Of a DNA stretch of 64,000 nucleotides, positions 63,168 to 64,000 are shown piece by piece (position 1 is the first letter of the stretch; each line of letters starts with the position of its first letter). Below the pieces are notes generated by a model that saw nothing but the letters and a program-made list of their open reading frames with translations, was not told the origin of the DNA and did not search any database. The translations under genes and the position numbers were made by a program. Origin of the DNA: Euglena gracilis (taxonomy: Eukaryota; Euglenida; Euglenophyceae; Euglenales); contig CP154954.1 of assembly GCA_039621445.1 (NCBI GenBank), positions 33,581,455 through 33,645,454 of the forward strand, in the 5' to 3' direction.

Positions 63168-64000
63168 ATGCTCAGGTTCAAGGAGGAGCTGGAGGACGAA
63201 GGCTGGCGAATGCAGCATGATTACCATGTTGCAGGAAACCGCCCCGTCACTCCTCCACAAGCAGTCATCGATGTGGTATTACGCCACACCGAGAACCGAG
63301 TCAGACTATTCCATTACGGAATAGATCTGTACGCCTTCGAAGGTGAAGGTGGCAGACCCTTGCTGGATGCCCAGCCGGGTTTCTGGGAACTCTGGTTTTG
63401 GCTGGGATACCCCTGCCAGAACTGGGGTCTCTTCAGCGATTCCACTGGTCGCAGTTACCTGCACCAGTTGGGTTTTCGGGACCAGCGTTTGTTGGCCCGA
63501 AGGCTGAAGGCAGTCTTCGACTGTATTCATACAGTCGGACCCCTCGGCGTGCAGTGGGAATTCTACCCACTACACCCCGACATCGAACGCCTGATCGAGG
63601 TGTTGTGGTGCAACAACCTTCAGGTATGGCTGGTGAGCCGTTACGGCTCCACCTTCCGCGTTAGGCCTGTTTCCCTGGCTTACCCGCAGAGGTATGACCT
63701 CTGTTGTAAGTACTGCCGGCAGGAATTTCCTGTCGACTTCTGGGGATTCGGCGTGCGCGGAAGTCCTCCACCGCCTCGGGATAACCCGGGCCTGGAGATG
63801 GGACGCCGCATGCTTATGCATGTGTGCCGCGACGCCCCGGATGTCCAGGGCAAAAGTCGCCGCGTCCACAAGCAGCGTATTTTTATGCTGCAGCAGTTCT
63901 GGTGGCGAGCCTGGACCACCTATGTCATGGAGGTGTATATACATCTCCGTGACCCCCAGGACGATAGGCCTGGTATGGAAAGCCTGCCACCGGATTACGG
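63168..64000 (+). CDS. Unknown ORF running off the right edge (at least 277 codons)
   Basis: Open from 63081 (after TGA 63078-63080). The first ATG is at 63168-63170, and there is no stop up to position 64000. The predicted protein begins MLRFKEELEDEGWRMQ and includes VRLFHYGIDLYAFEGEGG, FWELWFWLGYPCQNWG, VQWEFYPLHPDIERLIEV, a CCKYC cluster with a later HVC, and QQFWWRAWTTYVMEVYIHL. It is rich in Trp and aromatic residues. I do not recognise a family. It begins exactly where the Ty3-type RT loses homology, so it may belong to a different element or gene that truncated the Ty3 copy. Confidence 0.55.
   Translation, partial: MLRFKEELEDEGWRMQHDYHVAGNRPVTPPQAVIDVVLRHTENRVRLFHYGIDLYAFEGEGGRPLLDAQPGFWELWFWLGYPCQNWGLFSDSTGRSYLHQLGFRDQRLLARRLKAVFDCIHTVGPLGVQWEFYPLHPDIERLIEVLWCNNLQVWLVSRYGSTFRVRPVSLAYPQRYDLCCKYCRQEFPVDFWGFGVRGSPPPPRDNPGLEMGRRMLMHVCRDAPDVQGKSRRVHKQRIFMLQQFWWRAWTTYVMEVYIHLRDPQDDRPGMESLPPDY

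Noticed and set aside
1-64000. 28S rDNA target for the R2-like elements
   Set aside because: No rRNA-like sequence was noticed in the window; flanks are tandem-unit or other element DNA.

Overview
This window looks like repeat-rich nuclear DNA of a microbial or early-branching eukaryote. It has no bacterial operons or ribosome-binding sites and no rRNA or functional tRNA gene that I can see. Almost everything is mobile DNA in various states of decay: non-LTR retrotransposons with a C-terminal restriction-like endonuclease (RLE, R2-like), a Ty3-type LTR retroelement, a very small LTR element (TRIM), a MITE and a tandem macro-repeat. I cannot name the organism. A 13-base N gap lies at 28315-28327.

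Layout. 1-3118: 3'-truncated non-LTR element E, with a 2A peptide and an intact-looking RT core. 3119-15213: tandem units U1, U2 and part of U3 of a 5.1-5.3 kb repeat, each carrying a minus-strand ORF for a coiled-coil protein with a tryptophan-rich C-terminus; U1 is split by a 1,023 bp TRIM. 15214-28314: a cluster of four non-LTR elements: A (plus strand, with an inverted 5' part), B (minus), C (plus, 5' truncated) and D (plus). After the N gap the arrangement repeats with small differences: units U4, U5 and part of U6 (28328-38398), then A', B', C' and D' (38399-51491). This is a roughly 23 kb duplication, or two haplotypes scaffolded in series. 51492-53030: two more non-LTR 3' ends, G and F. 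53480-55695: degenerate minus-strand Ty3-type gag. 56915-63146: plus-strand Ty3-type element (gag, TAG, protease, TGA, extra domain, TAA, RT), all in one reading frame. From 63168 an unrelated ORF runs off the right edge.

How the parts relate. Elements E, A, B and D share one plan: an N-terminal gag-like block (HIPRG and FPK-VL motifs), RT, a Cys/His cluster and an RLE. Elements A, B, C, D, F and G all end in the same 50 bp tail able to form two hairpins, although their coding regions differ widely. Three of the families (E, A, B) carry a 2A ribosome-skipping motif of the form GRG-x(n)-CGD(I/V)ExNPGP upstream of the RT block.

Most notable items: 2A motifs in RLE-type elements; the TRIM whose LTR contains tRNA-like A and B boxes; the gag stop codon followed by a 13 bp hairpin; a DIRS-type domain upstream of RT; a MITE present in one of two duplicated copies; and a possible shared insertion target next to elements A and F.
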